Origin: Alphaproteobacteria bacterium | GTDB taxonomy: Bacteria; Pseudomonadota; Alphaproteobacteria; Micavibrionales; Micavibrionaceae | DNA: 64,000 nucleotides | Direction of reading: 5' to 3' | NCBI GenBank assembly: GCA_030432025.1 | Contig: JAUIIA010000002.1 | Location: forward strand, 62,001-126,000 | In this document: one piece after another, positions 46,288-57,481 of the stretch | How the letters are laid out: each line of letters opens with the position of its first letter | Position numbering within the stretch: position 1 is the stretch's first letter | Program-made: the position numbers and the translations under genes | Notes under the pieces: model-generated | What the model was told of the DNA's origin: nothing | The model's database searches: none | The model's input: the letters and a program-made list of their open reading frames with translations, nothing else

Positions 46288-48984
46288 GTGCAGATGAAAA
46301 TGGGAACAGCGACTGCGTTAAAAACTTCGGAGGATTTTCTTGCCGACGGCCATACGCCAATGATGGCGCAATATATGGCGCTGAAGGAAAAGTACCCCGA
46401 TGTCTTGCTGTTCTACCGCATGGGCGATTTTTACGAGCTGTTCCATGACGATGCGGTCAAGGCGGCCGAAACCCTCGACATCACCTTGACCAAACGCGGC
46501 AAGACCGACGGCAACGACATCCCGATGTGCGGCGTGCCGTTCCACTCTTACGAGCCTTATCTCGAAAAACTCATCCGCAACGGATACAAGGTCGCGATCT
46601 GCGAGCAAACCGAAACACCGGAAGAAGCCAAACAACGCGCAAAGGCCGAAGGCAAACCCGCCTCCAAAGCACTGGTAAACCGCGATGTCGTCCGCGTCGT
46701 CACCCAAGGCACATTGACCGAAGACACACTACTCGACGCCCGCGAAAACAATTACCTCAGCGCTCTGGCAGAAGTCGGCGGGCAATACGGCCTCGCATGG
46801 GCGGAGCTGTCCACGGGCGCCTTTACTGTCCAACCGCTGCATAAAGACCAGATCACAGGCGCAATCGAACGCATCTCCCCGCGCGAAATCGTCGTCGCGG
46901 AAGACCAATACGAAAACGTCACAGCCGACGCACGCGTGACCGTACAACCACAATCGCTATTCAATTCCGAAAACGCCCGCCGTCGCCTCGAAAAAGCATT
47001 CGGCGTAGACACGCTCGAAGGTTTCGGCGCATTCAGCCGCGCGGAAGTCACCGCCGCAGGTGCGCTTATTGACTACATCGAACGCACGCAAATCGGCAAA
47101 ATCCCCTACCTCGAAAAACCAAAGCAAATCAGCAGCGGCGCGAATATGGAGATCGACCCCGCGACCCGCCGCAACCTCGAAATCACTCGCACCCAAAACG
47201 GTGAGCGCAAGGGCTCGCTACTTGCGACCATTGATAAAACCGTCACCGGCCCCGGGGCACGGATGTTACAGGCTTGTCTGTCCGCACCCTTAACTGACTT
47301 GAGCACCATCACCACACGCCTCAACCGCGTTGAATATTTTGTGAATGATGCGGGCATGCGCGATTTGATCCGCGAACAACTCAAATCCATGCCGGATATG
47401 GAACGCGCATTGTCGCGCCTTTCCGTTGGCCGTGGCGGCCCACGCGATCTGTCCATGATCCGCGACGGCCTTAAACAGGTCGAAGTCATCCGTGCTGCGC
47501 TACAAGCTCAAGGCGATGCCAAAACCGTCCTCTCTGATATTCTTGATAACCTCAAAGACGAACGCGCGCTTTCCGAACTTCAAGACACCCTTTCCCAAGC
47601 GCTTCTAGAAGACCCGCCGATGCTCGCCCGTGACGGCGGCTTCATCGCACCCGACTTCCACAAAAAGCTGGACGAGCTGAAAACCCTGAAAGACGAGAGC
47701 CGCAGACTGATCGCGGGCCTGCAAAAGGATTACCAAGCCGATACAGGCATCGACGCGCTCAAAATCAAATACAACAACGTGCTGGGCTACTTTATCGAAG
47801 TCCCTGCCCGTAAAGCCGATCCACTGCTGAACAAGGACGCCGAAAGCCCCTATATCCACCGTCAAACCATGGCGAACGCCGTGCGCTTCACCACCACCGA
47901 CCTTGCCGACCTTGAGCGCGACCTATCAAGCGCAGGCGAAAAAGCCCTCGCACTTGAACTCGAGCTGTTCGATGGGCTGGTCATGGAAACAACCGCTTAT
48001 GCCGAGGAAATCGGCATCCGCGCCCGCGCCATCGCCACACTGGATATGGCGGCAGGCTTGGCTGAACTCGCCGTCGACAACCATTACACACGCCCCAAAC
48101 TCGATAACTCGCTGGCATTTTCTATCGAAGGTGGCCGCCATCCCGTTGTCGAGGCGGCTCTGAAAAAACAGCATGAAAGCTTCGTGCCCAATGACTGCAA
48201 ACTCATGCCCGAAAACAGGTTATGGCTGCTAACCGGTCCGAACATGGCGGGTAAATCGACATACTTACGCCAAAACGCACTCATCGCGATCCTCGCGCAA
48301 ATCGGCGCCTTCGTGCCCGCCACGTCCGCCCATATCGGCATTGTAGACCGCGTCTTCTCCCGCGTCGGTGCATCCGACGATCTGGCTTCTGGCCGTTCCA
48401 CCTTCATGGTCGAAATGGTCGAAACCGCCGCCATTCTGAACCAAGCCACCGAAAAATCCCTCGTCATCTTGGACGAAATCGGCCGCGGCACCGCCACCTT
48501 TGACGGCCTGTCCATCGCATGGGCCTGCGTCGAGCATTTGCACGATGCCAACAAATCCCGCGCATTGTTCGCCACCCATTACCACGAGCTAACCACGCTT
48601 ACCTCACGGCTTGACGCCCTGTCCTGCCACTCGATGCAAGTCAAGGAATGGAAAGGCGACATCGTCTTTTTACATTCTGTCGGTGAAGGTGCAGCCGACC
48701 GTTCCTACGGCATACATGTCGCCAAACTTGCAGGCCTACCCAAACCTGTCATCACCCGCGCGCAAGCCGTGCTCGACAAACTGCAGACGGGCGAGCAATC
48801 AGGCAATCTCGCTAAACTCTCCGAAGACCTGCCGCTCTTTTCGCTTCAAGACAGCGCAGAACAAGAAGAACTCACATCCCCGCTCCATAAACGCTTAGAG
48901 GAAATAAACCCGGACACACTATCACCGCGCGATGCGCTCGACGTGCTCTACACACTCAAAGCTTTGTCTGATGATGAAAACTAA
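46288..48984 (+). CDS. mutS: DNA mismatch repair protein MutS
   Basis: 898 residues. It recognises mismatches and recruits MutL. The N-terminal domain has the mismatch-inserting motif MGDFYELF (Phe-x-Glu), and the C-terminal ABC-type ATPase has [13 protein letters not shown], the Walker [19 protein letters not shown] and the ATHYHELT switch. The first possible ATG is at 46288 with others 6 and 12 bases later; no strong Shine-Dalgarno site decides between them. It overlaps glnD by 14 bp, the alphaproteobacterial mutS-glnD order. Confidence 0.97.
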   Translation: MQMKMGTATALKTSEDFLADGHTPMMAQYMALKEKYPDVLLFYRMGDFYELFHDDAVKAAETLDITLTKRGKTDGNDIPMCGVPFHSYEPYLEKLIRNGYKVAICEQTETPEEAKQRAKAEGKPASKALVNRDVVRVVTQGTLTEDTLLDARENNYLSALAEVGGQYGLAWAELSTGAFTVQPLHKDQITGAIERISPREIVVAEDQYENVTADARVTVQPQSLFNSENARRRLEKAFGVDTLEGFGAFSRAEVTAAGALIDYIERTQIGKIPYLEKPKQISSGANMEIDPATRRNLEITRTQNGERKGSLLATIDKTVTGPGARMLQACLSAPLTDLSTITTRLNRVEYFVNDAGMRDLIREQLKSMPDMERALSRLSVGRGGPRDLSMIRDGLKQVEVIRAALQAQGDAKTVLSDILDNLKDERALSELQDTLSQALLEDPPMLARDGGFIAPDFHKKLDELKTLKDESRRLIAGLQKDYQADTGIDALKIKYNNVLGYFIEVPARKADPLLNKDAESPYIHRQTMANAVRFTTTDLADLERDLSSAGEKALALELELFDGLVMETTAYAEEIGIRARAIATLDMAAGLAELAVDNHYTRPKLDNSLAFSIEGGRHPVVEAALKKQHESFVPNDCKLMPENRLWLLTGPNMAGKSTYLRQNALIAILAQIGAFVPATSAHIGIVDRVFSRVGASDDLASGRSTFMVEMVETAAILNQATEKSLVILDEIGRGTATFDGLSIAWACVEHLHDANKSRALFATHYHELTTLTSRLDALSCHSMQVKEWKGDIVFLHSVGEGAADRSYGIHVAKLAGLPKPVITRAQAVLDKLQTGEQSGNLAKLSEDLPLFSLQDSAEQEELTSPLHKRLEEINPDTLSPRDALDVLYTLKALSDDEN

Positions 48985-51397
48985 GCGCGATAATCTACTC
49001 AAAAAATTACGCAAGCATGAGCTTAGCGGCCCTGAGTTCTGCGAAAAATACAGCGCCACCATGGACCGCCACGTCAAAAAGCTGGCGAAGGAAAAGCTAC
49101 CCGAAGATATTGCGCTCATCGCCACCGGAGGCTATGGCCGTTCAGAGCTTTGCCCCTACTCCGATATCGATATCGTCTTCCTCGTCCCTAAGAAAGTGAC
49201 AAAGAAGCTCGAAGCCTCGATCGAGAAACTGCTCTACGAATTCTGGGACAGCGGCATCAAAATGGGTCATGCCGTTCGCACACCACAAGAATGCATCCAG
49301 ATCATGCATAAGGACGCAAAAGTTCTGACCTCGCTGATGGATGCACGGCTGATCTGGGGCGACAAAGCCTTATACGCCGAATTCACAGAGGCGATGGAGA
49401 ACAACCGCAAACGACGCAAGATTTCCGAATTCGTCAAAGCCAAGCTGCACGAACGCGACCAACGCCACTTACGGTTTGGTGATACGCGTTACGTGCTGGA
49501 ACCGAACATCAAGGACGGCAAGGGCGGCTTGCGTGACTACCAGACACTCTTCTGGATCACAGGCATGGCCTATGAGGCCAAATCCCCCGAAGAGCTTTAT
49601 AAGCTGAAAATGCTGTCAAAACGGGAGGCAAACCGCTTCAAAAAAGCGCATGACTTCCTGACTTCCGTACGCTGTCACCTGCATGACATCGCAGGTCGTG
49701 GTGAAGAACGCCTGCATTTCGACATCCAGCTCGAACTCGCAGAACGCTTAGGCTACACCCACCGCAACAACGCCAAAGCGGTTGAGCGGTTCATGAAGCA
49801 CTACTTCCTCGTCACACGCGACATTGGTGACATGACCCGCATTGTGTGTGCCGCAATTGAAGAAGATGAGATAACCAAGCACAAATGGATCAAACCCAGC
49901 GCCCAAAGCTTCATGGGCTTTGAAATCCTCAACAACCGTCTGAATTTCAGTGAAGCGCAAAAAATAAAACAACAACCTTCAGAGATCATGCGTTTCTTCC
50001 GCGTCTCGCAAGAAACACCATATGACATTCACCCGCAGGCCTTGCGTAAAATCGCCAAAAACATTGACCTGATCGATCAGAAATTCAGGCACAACCCGCT
50101 GACCAACAGCCTGTTTCTGGAGATATTAACATCGCAGAACAATGCCAGCCTGACCTTGCGCCGTATGAATGAGGCGGGCGTTCTGGAACGTTTCATCGTC
50201 GAATTCCGTAAGGTCATCGCCCTCATGCAATTCGACCGCTACCATGTATTTACGGTGGATGAGCACATCCTGCGGGCGATTGATCTTCTGCATCAACTTG
50301 AAAGCGGAGCATTGCGTGACGAAGCCGGCCTCTCCAGCGCCCTCATTCACACCATTGAAAACCGCCGTGCATTATTCGTCGCCATCTTGCTTCACGACAT
50401 TTGCAAAGGGCAAAACGGCGATCACTCCGAACTCGGTGCAGATCTAGCATTGTCTCTATGTCCGCGTCTGGGGCTGAATGATCAGGAAACCCGCCTTGTC
50501 TCATGGCTCGTCTTCGACCATCTCTTCATGGCTGACATCGCCTTCAAACGCGACCTTGAGGACCCGAAAACACTCGAAGACTTCCTGTTCCGTATTCATG
50601 GGCTTGAGCGACTAAAACTGATCACCATTCTGACAACCATCGACATCATGGCCGTCGGGCCCGGTCGTTGGACAAGCTGGAAAGACAAGCTGATACAAGA
50701 GCTGTACTACATGGCCGAAGCCCGCATGACTGGCAAACACCCGCTCGTATCCACGGCGCTTCTATCCTCTGCTATCCCTTACGATCTGGAAGCCGACGAA
50801 ACCCGTATCGAAATCGCACAGGACAGCGAAAAACACACCACCATCATCAGCGTCTACACGCAGGATCAAAAAGGGCTGTTCTCCCTGCTCACCGGTGCCT
50901 TGACCCTTTCAGGTGTAAACATCATCGAAGCACGCATTAACACGCTTGATGACGGACGTGTCGCCGACATCTTCACTGTGCAAAATCTTAGCGGAAAACC
51001 GATCGTTCAGAAGAAACGAAAAGAGCAGATCGAAGAGATCATCAGTGAAACGATAGATAACATGCAGGATCAGAGCAAAAAGATAAAAGCGATGATCAGC
51101 AAGACATCGAAAAAGGATCAAGCTTTCGAGATTCCCAAAGGCGTTACAATCAAAAGCAAAGCCAGCCGCCGCTTTACGGTTATCGAGACCTATGGGCGTG
51201 ACAAGCCCGGATTGCTATACGAACTTTCAAAGACCATCAGCAAACATAACTGCGTCATCAAGAGCGCGAAAATCAACACTCTGGGGCTTAAAGCCGTCGA
51301 TGTTTTTTACATTCAGGACAAAACCGGTAAAAAGCTCAAAGACAAAGAAAAACTCGCCAAGCTGGAAAAATCTCTGCTCTCCATTCTGGAAAGCTAA
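48971..51397 (+). CDS. glnD: [PII] uridylyltransferase/uridylyl-removing enzyme
   Basis: 808 residues from ATG 48971, overlapping the mutS end by 14 bp. It senses glutamine and uridylylates or deuridylylates PII, controlling nitrogen assimilation. Nucleotidyltransferase motif [19 protein letters not shown] with the two metal Asp residues (about 50-70), the HD domain with [17 protein letters not shown], and two C-terminal ACT domains ([19 protein letters not shown] and [17 protein letters not shown]) for glutamine sensing. Domain set is complete. A weaker alternative start is 3 bases further on. Confidence 0.96.
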   Translation: MMKTKRDNLLKKLRKHELSGPEFCEKYSATMDRHVKKLAKEKLPEDIALIATGGYGRSELCPYSDIDIVFLVPKKVTKKLEASIEKLLYEFWDSGIKMGHAVRTPQECIQIMHKDAKVLTSLMDARLIWGDKALYAEFTEAMENNRKRRKISEFVKAKLHERDQRHLRFGDTRYVLEPNIKDGKGGLRDYQTLFWITGMAYEAKSPEELYKLKMLSKREANRFKKAHDFLTSVRCHLHDIAGRGEERLHFDIQLELAERLGYTHRNNAKAVERFMKHYFLVTRDIGDMTRIVCAAIEEDEITKHKWIKPSAQSFMGFEILNNRLNFSEAQKIKQQPSEIMRFFRVSQETPYDIHPQALRKIAKNIDLIDQKFRHNPLTNSLFLEILTSQNNASLTLRRMNEAGVLERFIVEFRKVIALMQFDRYHVFTVDEHILRAIDLLHQLESGALRDEAGLSSALIHTIENRRALFVAILLHDICKGQNGDHSELGADLALSLCPRLGLNDQETRLVSWLVFDHLFMADIAFKRDLEDPKTLEDFLFRIHGLERLKLITILTTIDIMAVGPGRWTSWKDKLIQELYYMAEARMTGKHPLVSTALLSSAIPYDLEADETRIEIAQDSEKHTTIISVYTQDQKGLFSLLTGALTLSGVNIIEARINTLDDGRVADIFTVQNLSGKPIVQKKRKEQIEEIISETIDNMQDQSKKIKAMISKTSKKDQAFEIPKGVTIKSKASRRFTVIETYGRDKPGLLYELSKTISKHNCVIKSAKINTLGLKAVDVFYIQDKTGKKLKDKEKLAKLEKSLLSILES

Positions 51398-51463
51398 CAC
51401 CTTGCACACAGCCGTCTGCAAAGCGGTTTGACCTACCCGCGCCGTCATCCGTATCCTAAAAAT

Positions 51464-51829
51464 ATGAAGAACAAAATACTCGTCATCGATGACGATGAAA
51501 CGATTGCGGCAATTGTTGAATCTCTCCTGGAACCTGAAGGCTATGAAGTCACATCCGCAATGGATGGCGAAACGGGTTTGCAGCAGGCAAATGTCCTCCT
51601 GCCGGATGCCATTTTACTCGATCAGAAAATGCGCGGCATGAGCGGCCATGATGTCTTGAAACACCTCAGAAAGGAGCAAAAAACGCGCAACATTCCCGTC
51701 ATCATGATCACGGGAGAAAGCAACCTGCGTCTATTGGCTTTGAGCATTGATCTAGGTGCACAGGACTACATTCTGAAACCCCTGAACCATAACATCCTGC
51801 TTACGCGGCTGCGTAATGTTATAAATTAG
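51464..51829 (+). CDS. Single-domain response regulator
   Basis: 121 residues: a stand-alone receiver domain with the acidic pair DDDE, phospho-acceptor Asp53 (ILLDQKMRGMSG), Thr in MITGES and Lys in YILKPLN. No output domain. The start is ATG 51464; the frame upstream lacks family sequence. It ends overlapping by 4 bp the convergent Hpt gene, and the two may exchange phosphate, as in phosphorelays. Confidence 0.92.
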   Translation: MKNKILVIDDDETIAAIVESLLEPEGYEVTSAMDGETGLQQANVLLPDAILLDQKMRGMSGHDVLKHLRKEQKTRNIPVIMITGESNLRLLALSIDLGAQDYILKPLNHNILLTRLRNVIN

Positions 51830-52176
51830 ATATACTTTTTGAGCGCTTCGGCAGATTCATCATACAGCGCCTGCAACTTCGTAACCATCGGCTCCAGCTC
51901 TTCAATCTGCTGTTCACCGGCTACAACCTGTGAGCCACCCTCTTCCAAATCTTGTGACAGACTGCTTAGAGCGCGTAACCCGAGATTACCACTAGATGAC
52001 TTCAATGGATGCGCCGCATCAACAATCATCACGGCATCTTTTTTCTCATATCCTTCGAGGATTTCAGCGACATATTCTGCCGCACACCGAAGATAAGTCT
52101 CCGCAATCTCTGTAAAGCGGTGCTTAACAAACGCTTTAAGCTCACTGACTTCTTCGTCCTCTATAATCGGCTGCAT
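51826..52176 (-). CDS. Histidine phosphotransfer (Hpt) domain protein
   Basis: 116 residues, all helical. The Hpt signature is AAHPLKSSSGNLGLRAL with phosphorylated His56 and the conserved Lys. It would shuttle phosphate between a hybrid kinase and a receiver. It is convergent with the receiver gene. The gene is small but standard length, and the residues needed for transfer are present. The partner kinase is not known; the two kinases in this window lack receiver domains. Confidence 0.9.
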   Translation of the reverse strand: MQPIIEDEEVSELKAFVKHRFTEIAETYLRCAAEYVAEILEGYEKKDAVMIVDAAHPLKSSSGNLGLRALSSLSQDLEEGGSQVVAGEQQIEELEPMVTKLQALYDESAEALKKYI

Positions 52177-52240
52177 TAATTTTTCCTGTCTTTATCAACT
52201 ATCACACACACGCTCAGGAACCTTGCATTCCCGAACTTAA

Positions 52241-53371
<1,131 letters not shown>

Positions 53372-53390
53372 CAAGAAACACAATCCATAT

Positions 53391-53415
53391 AAAAAAGGCG
53401 GCCCTCGAAACCGCC
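53391..53415 (-). terminator. Terminator of the DotI-like gene
   Basis: On the minus strand GGCGGTTTC...GCCGCC followed by TTTTTT, 42 bp after the DotI-like stop. The stem is short but GC-rich. Confidence 0.8.
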
Positions 53416-53456
53416 GTCAATCAATCTCTGGATTGGTTAGAAACCCTTGATGCAGC

Positions 53457-54080
53457 TTAGAGACTTTCTTTAGAGGTAACGTCCAAATCATGAATTTGCC
53501 AACGCCCTTCCCCTTCGGGTGTGTAGCCCTGCTTAACAGATAATTTTACAATCGCACTAAATCGGCGAGGCCTAGCACCTGCCTGATAAGTAATTATTAC
53601 CGGTATTTCAAAAAACGTCTCAGATCCGCTACCATCTCTATCTATGCTCTTTGTGTATTCTGGCGAATTAAGCAAAGAGAGACTATGCACCTCCTGCTTA
53701 GGTTCGAGCTCTTTGATTACGCTTGAATGATAAGCCTTAAACTTTTCCAGCCCTTCTTCGGTAAAGTCTTCTGAAACCCTTTCATAATGGTGTTTTTCAT
53801 CAAACCAAGTGAAGCTCATCGATGACGTAAGCGCTTCAGCCACCCACCGTTGGAAAAATGGTCGTGGCATGCCTACACCCTCAACAGGGGTCATCATAAG
53901 TAACCGATCATCTGCAGCAAGGGCAAAGAAACGATCCCTGTAAACATTCAACTCTTCGGCGTTCTCCTCTCCTGAAAAGGTTTCAGCCGCTTGCATAGCA
54001 AACAGCTGAACACCAAGAATAACGACCAAGAGGCCAATGATTATGTATGAAAGCTTATCGTTCCTTGCGGGGCGATCCAT
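53457..54080 (-). CDS. DotI/IcmL-like type IV secretion component
   Basis: 207 residues. An N-terminal membrane helix (about 10-30) and a periplasmic domain whose order matches DotI/IcmL/TraM: FALAADDRLLMMTPV, then WVAEALTSSMSFTW, FTEEGLEKFKAY and IPVIITYQAGARPRRFSAIV. DotI is an inner-membrane core protein of type IVB secretion systems. It starts 2 bp after cysK, probably in the same transcript, with no other Dot/Icm gene beside it. It is the second secretion-like gene here after the TcpQ-domain gene, 51 kb away. Whether a working system exists cannot be told from this window. Confidence 0.65.
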   Translation of the reverse strand: MDRPARNDKLSYIIIGLLVVILGVQLFAMQAAETFSGEENAEELNVYRDRFFALAADDRLLMMTPVEGVGMPRPFFQRWVAEALTSSMSFTWFDEKHHYERVSEDFTEEGLEKFKAYHSSVIKELEPKQEVHSLSLLNSPEYTKSIDRDGSGSETFFEIPVIITYQAGARPRRFSAIVKLSVKQGYTPEGEGRWQIHDLDVTSKESL

Positions 54081-54082
54081 CC

Positions 54083-55132
54083 CTACATATCCAAGCCGTC
54101 AAACAGCGCTGTGGAGATGTAGCGTTCAGCAATAGAACAACCGATTGTCACAATCGTCTTGCCTTCGCTGCCTTCGGCTTCCGCAATTTTCTTCGCGGCA
54201 GCGATATTCGCACCCGTTGAAATACCGCATGGAATACCTTCCAGACGGGAAACTTCACGTGCCGTTTCAAACGCAGTGTTACTGTCGATTGTCACAACAC
54301 CATCAACCAGCGTCTTATCGAAGTTACCGGGCACAAAACCCGCACCGATACCCTGAATTTTGTGTGGACCAGGGTCACCGCCTGAAATCACAGAGCTTTC
54401 CTCCGGCTCAACAGCAATCGCCTGGAAATTCGGATTCTTTTGTTTCAGCACACGACTGACACCGGAAATCGTACCACCTGTTCCGACACCGGAAACCAAA
54501 AAGTCGACCTTGCCGCCCGTATCATTCCAGATTTCGATCGCGGTCGTCTCGCTATGGATTTGCGGGTTAGCAGGGTTATCAAACTGGCTCGGCATAAAGG
54601 AATGCTCATTTTCCTTGAGCAATTGCTCGGCACGCTCGATCGCGCCTTTCATACCGTTTTCCGCAGGTGTCAGAACAAGTTCTGCACCAAACAGACGCAA
54701 CATCTTACGACGTTCCAGAGACATACTTTCCGGCATAGTCAAAATCAAACGGTAACCTTTAGACGCAGCAATGAAGGCCAGACCGATACCCGTGTTACCG
54801 GAGGTCGGCTCAATCAATACTGTTTTACCCGGTGTAATCTGGCCTGCACGCTCAGCAGCTTCGATCATCGCGAACGCGATACGGTCCTTTACGGACGATA
54901 CAGGGTTAAAGAATTCAAGCTTTACGAGGATATCAGCCTTCAGACCATATTTATCCTTATAACGCGGCATACGAACCAACGGCGTATTACCGATCGTATC
55001 CAGAATACTGTCATAGACCTTGCCGCGTGATTCCGGGTTTTCCTTCAACGCGCCTTCGATTTTAGGAAACTCACGCTTTGTTTCCGTTTTCTTCTCTTCC
55101 TCTTCAGGCTGCTCTGCCGGCTTAAAACTCAT
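54083..55132 (-). CDS. cysK: Cysteine synthase A
   Basis: 349 residues, PLP-dependent. It makes cysteine from O-acetylserine and sulfide. PLP Lys is in NPVSSVKDRIA, phosphate-binding TSGNTGIGLA and GTGGTISGVSRVL complete the site. An N-terminal extension of about 35 charged residues (Glu, Lys, Pro-rich) precedes the usual start around YDSILDTIGNTPL. AAGGAG precedes the ATG, so the extension is translated. The DotI-like gene follows 2 bp later and fdxA lies 61 bp upstream. Confidence 0.95.
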   Translation of the reverse strand: MSFKPAEQPEEEEKKTETKREFPKIEGALKENPESRGKVYDSILDTIGNTPLVRMPRYKDKYGLKADILVKLEFFNPVSSVKDRIAFAMIEAAERAGQITPGKTVLIEPTSGNTGIGLAFIAASKGYRLILTMPESMSLERRKMLRLFGAELVLTPAENGMKGAIERAEQLLKENEHSFMPSQFDNPANPQIHSETTAIEIWNDTGGKVDFLVSGVGTGGTISGVSRVLKQKNPNFQAIAVEPEESSVISGGDPGPHKIQGIGAGFVPGNFDKTLVDGVVTIDSNTAFETAREVSRLEGIPCGISTGANIAAAKKIAEAEGSEGKTIVTIGCSIAERYISTALFDGLDM

Positions 55133-55193
55133 ATTCTGATCTCCTTATTACAAAACTTCGTTACTTTAACATTCTTCACGGCGTTCGTGAACG

Positions 55194-55532
55194 CTAATCC
55201 CCTTCGCCGGGCTCGGCGCTGAAATGCTCTTCAAACTTATTCGGAACATCTTTCATGTCATCCGCCCCGTCCATCGGAGGTTTCGCTTCTGTTATATTCG
55301 GCCATTTTTCCGAATAGTCACGGTTTAATTCCAACCATTTATCGGCTTTTTCATCAGAATCCGGCAAAATCGCGTCAATCGGGCATTCCGGTTCGCATAC
55401 ACCACAATCGATACATTCGTCCGGGCTGATCACCAGCATGTTCTCACCTTCGTAAAAACAATCAACCGGGCACACTTCTACGCAATCGGTATATTTGCAT
55501 TTTATACACACATCCGTGACAACAAACGTCAT
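55194..55532 (-). CDS. fdxA: 7Fe-type ferredoxin FdxA
   Basis: 112 residues from ATG 55532, chosen because AAGGAG lies 9 bp upstream; a TTG two codons earlier is possible. Two cluster motifs: [20 protein letters not shown] for the 3Fe-4S site and [16 protein letters not shown] for the 4Fe-4S site. An electron carrier. Its reductase may be encoded 2 kb away. The gene is followed on the same strand by cysK. Confidence 0.95.
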   Translation of the reverse strand: MTFVVTDVCIKCKYTDCVEVCPVDCFYEGENMLVISPDECIDCGVCEPECPIDAILPDSDEKADKWLELNRDYSEKWPNITEAKPPMDGADDMKDVPNKFEEHFSAEPGEGD

Positions 55533-55680
55533 ATTCAAACACTCCTTAGGCGGCTCATGTCAGCCTCGAAAGATAAGCCCCGACAGGCATACGCGCAAGT
55601 CATTTACTCACATAAAATGTGCTTCAATGCACAAACAGGCAATTCACATTCGGGAATTTTCAGGTACCATTATCGCAGCT

Positions 55681-56244
55681 ATGAACGGAACCTTTCGAAA
55701 TCTTCTCTGTACGATTGTAATGTCCTCTGCCCTCCTGACCGTAGGTGCATGTGGCTCATCGCAGACTGAGCCTACGATAGAGGCGATGACACCGATGAGT
55801 TACGAACCCATAGACCCCGATGACAAAATTCTAGTCGCCGCTGTGCGCAGCTTTCTGCAAAACACGGATGCACCCGTTGCCTCCCGTTACGAATTCGAAC
55901 GTGTGGACCTGAACAATGACGGCCGCCGCGAAGGGCTGGTCCTGTTTGAAACGCCATACGGATACTGGTGTGGCATCCACGGTTGCACCATGCTGGTCTT
56001 CGAAGCGCATAACGACCACTTCACACTTGTGAATGATATCCAGCCCGTCCGCGAACCGCTTTATGTGAGTTTTGAGGAAAATAACGGCTGGAAAAGCATC
56101 GTCCACCGCGTAGCCGGACGCCAGTCCCGCGCCAAATATGTATCAATGGACTTTGACGGCCACCATTACCCGTCCGATCCGTCAAGCCTGCCGCCATCCC
56201 AATATGCGGGACGCGCGGCCTACAAACCAATCTTCTATAACTAG
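55681..56244 (+). CDS. Lipoprotein of unknown function
   Basis: 187 residues from ATG 55681. Signal sequence with a lipobox ending TVGAC at about residue 25. The middle (FERVDLNNDGRREGLVLFE) has the look of VCBS/FG-GAP-like repeat edges with Asp/Asn metal ligands, and two cysteines (WCGIHGC) are close. I do not recognise the family. The protein at 61982-62467 carries a similar DIDNDGEDEELQYF segment, so the two may belong to one broad family. It lies opposite fdxA and before the tandem TerB-like genes. Confidence 0.72.
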   Translation: MNGTFRNLLCTIVMSSALLTVGACGSSQTEPTIEAMTPMSYEPIDPDDKILVAAVRSFLQNTDAPVASRYEFERVDLNNDGRREGLVLFETPYGYWCGIHGCTMLVFEAHNDHFTLVNDIQPVREPLYVSFEENNGWKSIVHRVAGRQSRAKYVSMDFDGHHYPSDPSSLPPSQYAGRAAYKPIFYN

Positions 56245-56283
56245 CTATTTGCCAAGAGCAAAGAGCATTGAGAGTACATTAGG

Positions 56284-56330
56284 AACAAGGAGCGAAGCGT
56301 AAAAAATCTACGTGAGCGAGGCGTGACGCG
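56284..56330. repeat. Dispersed intergenic repeat, copy 2
   Basis: ACAAGGAGCGAAGCGTA, a short spacer, then TCTACGTGAGCGAGGCG. It shares the CAAGGAGCG...TAC..GAGCGA.GCG pattern with the copy before mutS. Alignment is imperfect. Confidence 0.35.
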
Positions 56331-56354
56331 ATTTAAGCTTAATGATCGAAGCTC

Positions 56355-56849
56355 TTAGTCGTCATCTTCTTTGAGTTTTTTCACGAACGCGTTACGGAAC
56401 GAATAGACGCGGTCCTTGAAGCCTTTCGGTGAAACCCCGCTTGCAAAGGCGTCCGAACCATCAGACCCGCCATCATCTTCCAGCGACAAAGACACCGTAC
56501 CGATCAGCTTGTCTACATCCGTAGCCTGTACATGCAGCTCTTTCAGGCGCAGCATAATCTCCTGCTCCTCTTCGCCGTAATCACCGTCAATATGAACCAG
56601 TTCATGCGCAAATTTGAAAAACGCGGCCTGATCCTTCGGCTCGGTAATCATCTTATACATTGCCTCGATATCTTGCGCGTTCTTCGCATCCTCATGCAAC
56701 TGCGCACGTTGTTCCTCGGAAAAACTCACATCAGCCAGCGCCGTCGCCATAAAACGAACCTCTTCGTCCGTTACGACATGATCGGCATGCGCCACCGCAA
56801 ACAATGTCCGCCACATATAGTATTCGCTTTCCGAAACCCCATCACCCAT
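56355..56849 (-). CDS. TerB-like protein, copy 2
   Basis: 164 residues from ATG 56849, overlapping the upstream paralogue by 8 bp, with AGGAAGGA as ribosome binding site. Helical TerB/DjlA-N-like core: WRTLFAVAHADHVVTDEEVR and FAHELVHIDGDYGEEEQEIML. Homologous to the gene just upstream, so a tandem duplication. The tail (about 115-164) is Gly/Ser/Asp-rich, then basic. Family members relate to tellurite resistance or membrane stress, but the role here is unknown. The acidic pairs (HADHVVTDEE, HIDGDYGEEE) may bind metal. Confidence 0.75.
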   Translation of the reverse strand: MGDGVSESEYYMWRTLFAVAHADHVVTDEEVRFMATALADVSFSEEQRAQLHEDAKNAQDIEAMYKMITEPKDQAAFFKFAHELVHIDGDYGEEEQEIMLRLKELHVQATDVDKLIGTVSLSLEDDGGSDGSDAFASGVSPKGFKDRVYSFRNAFVKKLKEDDD

Positions 56850-57357
56850 GAGCCAGTCCTTCCTCTTCCTCATAAAACGCAATCATTTGATAAATAATAT
56901 GCTTCATCATTTCTTCTTCACTGGATGTCGCTTGCTCTTCTATCGGCAAGTCCGGCTTGCGGTTCATCCAACGTAAATCCCGTTCATACTGGTGCACTTC
57001 ATCGCCCAGGTCAGTTTTAATCGCTTCGATAATCGCCATTTCCTGCTCGTGCAAGAATCCATCGCACCAGATCATGATCCGCGCTAAACGAAAAAACTGT
57101 GCGCGGTGATGTGGCAATTCAATGGCTTGAAACAAATTAAGCGTATTGCCGGCCTTGGTCATATCACCCAAAACCTCTTCGCGCTGCGCGTCAGCAAAGC
57201 TGAATATTTTCATCACCTCTTCGACCAGCGCACGCTCGGAATCAGCCACCTCGCCGTCCACATGCGCAAGCGAGAACACAGCCCGCCACAGGGCAAACAT
57301 TTGCTCATCGGGTGCTTGAGACGCTTTATATTCGATTTGACCTAGAAGATGTTCCAT
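56842..57357 (-). CDS. TerB-like protein, copy 1
   Basis: 171 residues from ATG 57357, taken because upstream sequence lacks family features; no strong ribosome binding site. Core matches its neighbour: WRAVFSLAHVDGEVADSERALV and ARIMIWCDGFLHEQEMAIIEAI. Conserved Asp/Glu pairs of the TerB type are present. It is divergent from the LexA-controlled polymerase gene with only 124 bp between, so the operator there could affect both. Confidence 0.75.
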   Translation of the reverse strand: MEHLLGQIEYKASQAPDEQMFALWRAVFSLAHVDGEVADSERALVEEVMKIFSFADAQREEVLGDMTKAGNTLNLFQAIELPHHRAQFFRLARIMIWCDGFLHEQEMAIIEAIKTDLGDEVHQYERDLRWMNRKPDLPIEEQATSSEEEMMKHIIYQMIAFYEEEEGLAHG

Positions 57358-57419
57358 CTTTTGTATTGAAGCCTGTTCGCGTCTTTCTGGCAAGTCCTTA
57401 ACTTTAAAAGAATAAAAAT

Positions 57420-57434
57420 GTTCTTGATTTGTTC
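57420..57434. promoter_or_regulatory. LexA/SOS operator
   Basis: GTTC, seven bases, GTTC: the LexA box of alphaproteobacteria (different from the E. coli CTGT palindrome). It lies 47 bp before the GTG of the Y-family polymerase and 62 bp from the divergent TerB-like start. Confidence 0.8.
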
Positions 57435-57481
57435 TTGTTGTGTGATATCCTGAAACCATCATCTGGAAAAGGAACACCGAA

